From assembly GCF_000016665.1 (NCBI RefSeq), contig NC_009523.1, positions 1,240,001-1,304,000 on the forward strand: a stretch of DNA of 64,000 bases. Direction: 5' to 3'. Position numbers and translations under genes: made by a program. Of the stretch, positions 61,587 to 64,000 are shown one piece after another. The notes below the pieces were generated by a model. It was not told where the DNA came from, searched no databases, and worked only from the letters and a program-made list of their open reading frames with translations. Each line of letters starts with the position of its first letter. Positions within the stretch are counted from its first letter, which is position 1. This DNA is from Roseiflexus sp. RS-1. GTDB taxonomy: Bacteria; Chloroflexota; Chloroflexia; Chloroflexales; Roseiflexaceae.

Positions 61587-62806
61587 CACGCTGGCAGCAG
61601 ACGCTCTTCATCCTGGTTGCCGCCCAACTGGTATCAGCCGTCGGCTTCGGTATGTTCTTCCCGTTCCTGCCGTTGTATGTCGAGCGCCTCGGTACGAACA
61701 CCGGCTTCAGCCTCGAATTCTGGGCGGGGATGGTTTTTTCGGGGCAGGCGCTCACCATGGCGATCAGTTCACCGATCTGGGGATCGCTGGCGGATCGCTT
61801 CGGGCGCAAAGCGATGATCGAGCGTGCCATGTACGGTGGCGCTGTGATTATCTTGCTGATGGGTTTTGCCCGTTCGGCGGAAGAACTGGCGCTGTTGCGC
61901 GCCATCCAGGGCGCTATCACCGGAACCATTGCGGCGATCAATGCGCTCACCGCCTCGCTCGTGCCACGTGAACGGGTCGGGTACGCCATGGGGATGCTTC
62001 AGGTCGGGTTATGGGCAGGGATCGCTGCCGGTCCTATGCTTGGCGGCGTTGTCGCCGACCTGCTCGGCTTTCGTGCAGCATTCATCGTCACCGCGATCCT
62101 GTTGATCATATCGGGCATTGTTGTCACCTTCGGCGTGCAGGAGCGCTTCACACCGCCGTCGCAGGGAACGCGCAGAACCGGGATTATGAGTGATTGGCGG
62201 CGCATTCTGGTGTTGCCAGGTGTTGCCGCCGCATACACCACCCGCTTCCTCAACTGGCTCGGTCCGAACATGCTGCTGCCGGTGCTGCCGCTCTACATTG
62301 CCACGCTCATGCACGGCAACGAAGGGGTCAGCACCTTTACCGGCATTATCGTCGGACTCTCCTCGGCGGCAGGAACTGTCAGCGCGCTCTACCTGGGGCG
62401 GTTGGGCGACCGTATCGGTCACCGACGGGTGCTGCTGGCGGGAACGGCGGTTGCGGCGCTTGGTTTCATTCCGCAGGCATTCGTAACAACTGGATGGCAA
62501 CTGCTCATGCTTCAGGCGCTGACCGGCGCAGCGACAGGGGGCATGAATCCGGCGCTCAGCGCACTGCTGGCGCGCTACACCGGCAGCGGCGACGAAGGGG
62601 CGGTATTTGGCATCGACAACTCGGTGAACTCCGCTGCGCGCGCCGCCGCGCCCCTGCTTGGCGCTGCTCTCGCCGCCTGGTTCGGGTTGCCGTCGATTTT
62701 CCTTGTTACCGCACTTGTCCTGCTGGGCGCGGCGGCGCTGACATTCCGCTGCCTGCCAGAGCGTATCGCCGTAGCGTCGCCAGCGACGCCAGCGGTGCAA
62801 TCCTGA
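61583..62806 (+). CDS. MFS transporter (DHA1-like)
   Basis: A 407-aa protein with twelve hydrophobic segments. ISSPIWGSLADRFGRKAMIE is the classical loop 2-3 motif, and YLGRLGDRIGHRRVLLAGTA its second-half copy. LQVGLWAGIAAGPMLGGVVA is the antiporter-like motif C of drug:H+ antiporters. It overlaps lysZ by ATGA and ends the cluster, so it is co-expressed with lysine genes. It could export lysine or a toxic intermediate; substrate unknown. Confidence 0.92.
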   Translation: MTRWQQTLFILVAAQLVSAVGFGMFFPFLPLYVERLGTNTGFSLEFWAGMVFSGQALTMAISSPIWGSLADRFGRKAMIERAMYGGAVIILLMGFARSAEELALLRAIQGAITGTIAAINALTASLVPRERVGYAMGMLQVGLWAGIAAGPMLGGVVADLLGFRAAFIVTAILLIISGIVVTFGVQERFTPPSQGTRRTGIMSDWRRILVLPGVAAAYTTRFLNWLGPNMLLPVLPLYIATLMHGNEGVSTFTGIIVGLSSAAGTVSALYLGRLGDRIGHRRVLLAGTAVAALGFIPQAFVTTGWQLLMLQALTGAATGGMNPALSALLARYTGSGDEGAVFGIDNSVNSAARAAAPLLGAALAAWFGLPSIFLVTALVLLGAAALTFRCLPERIAVASPATPAVQS

Positions 62807-63225
62807 AGTGTGCGCGTCGCGCCTGTTGATCGTATGGATGATGAACTTCAAGAAATCATAGCGGTTCTCACAGAGGTTGAACCTATCGGGCAAGGTTGAA
62901 CACTCCTCGGACGACCGCAACGAACATCGCGCCCCACGCTGCGACCGAAATGTCAGTCGGTAAGAGAGGACACCCGACATTATCCGTCGTCGGGCGTGAC
63001 TCTGCTCGTGCGGGCTAAAGCCCTCCCTGAGCGCATGGAAGCCCCTGCGGGGCTGGCGTTTCAGTCATCCTTGCCATATTCCGGGAGGACCTGGGTTGAT
63101 CCAGCCCGTAGGGCTTGCCCGACCTCAGATAGGGCTTCAGCCCGCCGGAGGCGCACGAAGATTGAACACTCCAGAAGCGGGCGCCTCGTGCGACGCGGCA
63201 GACTGCTATAATCTCGATCTCCATA
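62807..63225. repeat. MITE A copy with internal hairpin insert
   Basis: Left end ATAGCGGTTCTCACAGAGG near 62860; right side ends at CAGACTGCTATA (63207) and lacks the GGTCAACATATCTGAGAA part seen in other copies. The interior GCATGGAAGCCCCTGCGGGG, CCTGGGTTGATCCAGCCC matches the long copy at 39439. No gene is seen. Confidence 0.65.
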
Positions 63226-64000
63226 AGAGCCTATCCGAATAACCCGGCGGCACGCACGGCGATCACGCCACAGGCGAAAAGGTTCCAGTGGTTCGGATAG
63301 GCGCTGAGCACACCGGGTTGCATAACTGTTTCGCGTGTCGGAACGACGAACCTTGTGCGACAGGGTGGTTCCGCTCGCCGCCTGGCGACTGAAGTCGCGG
63401 CTGGCAGGCGGGAAGCCCGCCTGCGCGGGCGTGAGGGGGCGCATCCCGCTCGCCCGTAGACCAGCCCGTCGGACTTCCACGTCTTAGCGCCTATCCGAAG
63501 AACCCGGCGGCGCGCACGGCGATCACGCCGCAGGCGAAAAGGTTACCGTGGTTCGGATAGGCGCTGAGCACACCGGGTCGCATGACGGTTTCGCGTGGCG
63601 GAACGACGAATCTTGTGCGACAGGGTGGTTCCGCTCGCCGCCTGGCGACTGAAGTCGCGGCTGGCAGGCGGGAAGCCCGCCTGCGCGGGCTTGCGGGGGC
63701 GCATCCCGCTCGCCCGTAGCCAGGCCCGTCGGACTTCCACGTCTTAGCGCCTATCCGAATAACCCGGCGGCGCGCACGGCGATCACGCTGCAGGCGAAAC
63801 GGTTCCAGTGGTTCGGATAGGCGCTGAGCACACCGGGTCGCATGACGGTTTCGCGTGGCGGAACGACGAACCTTGTGCGACAGGGTGGTTCCGCTCGCCG
63901 CCTGGCGACTGAAGTCGCGGCTGGCAGGCGGGAAGCCCGCCTGCGCGGGCTTGCGGGGGCGCATCCCGCTCGCCCGTAGACAAGCCTGTCGGACTTCCAC
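63226..64000. repeat. Tandem array of 260-bp units, each starting with MITE C
   Basis: Three units start at 63226, 63486 and 63746; the third is cut by the window end. Each has an 80-bp MITE C (63226-63305, 63486-63565, 63746-63825; ends AGCGCCTATCCGAA / TTCGGATAGGCGCT). The following 180 bases hold GCGACTGAAGTCGCGGCTGG and GGCAGGCGGGAAGCCCGCCT hairpins. Reading frames through it are repetitive and not convincing genes. An inverted single copy lies at about 18000-18272. Confidence 0.85.

Noticed and set aside
63226-64000. Regular repeats considered as a CRISPR array
   Set aside because: Units are 260 bp with internal inverted repeats and near-identical sequence throughout; there are no short repeats separated by unique spacers and no cas genes.
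63061-64000. Minus-strand frames of 139 and 169 codons with near-identical products
   Set aside because: They lie entirely in the 260-bp repeat array and have no start context or protein-like composition.

Overview
The window is GC-rich, gene-dense bacterial DNA laced with short dispersed repeats. Several features together point to a Chloroflexota genome, most like Roseiflexus or its relatives: a LysW-dependent (alpha-aminoadipate) lysine cluster, SARP/TPR and CHAT proteins, tandem DUF4058 genes, secreted proteins ending in xxPLxx tails, and a heavy load of hairpin repeats. This placement is inference. No 16S rRNA, phototrophy gene or tRNA is present to prove it.

Layout. 1-6.3 kb: end of a patatin-like lipase, RNase HI, and a large SARP-ATPase-TPR regulator. 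6.8-11.5 kb: a secreted LamG/metzincin protein, the 3' remnant of another secreted-protein gene, and a DUF3592 membrane protein. 12.1-17.4 kb: two adjacent CHAT-protease genes; the upstream TPR-CHAT gene is frameshifted by a 13-bp tandem duplication. 18.6-25.9 kb: a candidate antiphage operon (DUF4365-like nuclease, unknown protein, McrB-like AAA ATPase, McrC-like PD-(D/E)XK protein) facing a WYL regulator. 26-27.8 kb: a TPP-riboswitch operon (tenA plus a HAD phosphatase). 27.8-30.3 kb: three tandem DUF4058 genes. 30.7-38.6 kb: infC (AUU start)-rpmI-rplT-SpoU methylase, then a T-box controlling pheS, a GT-C-like membrane protein and pheT. 38.6-41.6 kb: an insertion sequence broken by nested MITEs and an IS110 element. 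41.8-48.8 kb: a minus-strand run from ftsY through a glutamine synthetase homologue and acpS to lipB and lipA. 50.4-51 kb: peptide deformylase. 51.1-62.8 kb: the lysine biosynthesis cluster. 62.8-64 kb: repeats, including a 260-bp tandem array that continues past the window end.

The lysine cluster is the functional centrepiece. A consensus promoter (TTGACA-17-TACACT) precedes a 20-residue leader peptide with four lysine codons. A 10-base sequence at the end of the leader is exactly complementary to the loop of a following terminator, which is the architecture of translation-coupled attenuation. Downstream lie homoaconitase (two subunits), homoisocitrate dehydrogenase, the carrier LysW (55 aa, ending EDWGE), LysX, LysY, a divergent homocitrate-synthase candidate and LysZ. 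A LysE-type exporter, an MFS transporter and a Cys/Met-metabolism PLP enzyme are interleaved. LysJ and LysK are not in the window.

The repeats have their own logic. I see a hairpin repeat (R1), at least three MITE-like families with clear terminal inverted repeats, and three kinds of heptanucleotide microsatellite. Insertions repeatedly fall in the palindromic centres of other repeats, and several target-site duplications can be read directly.
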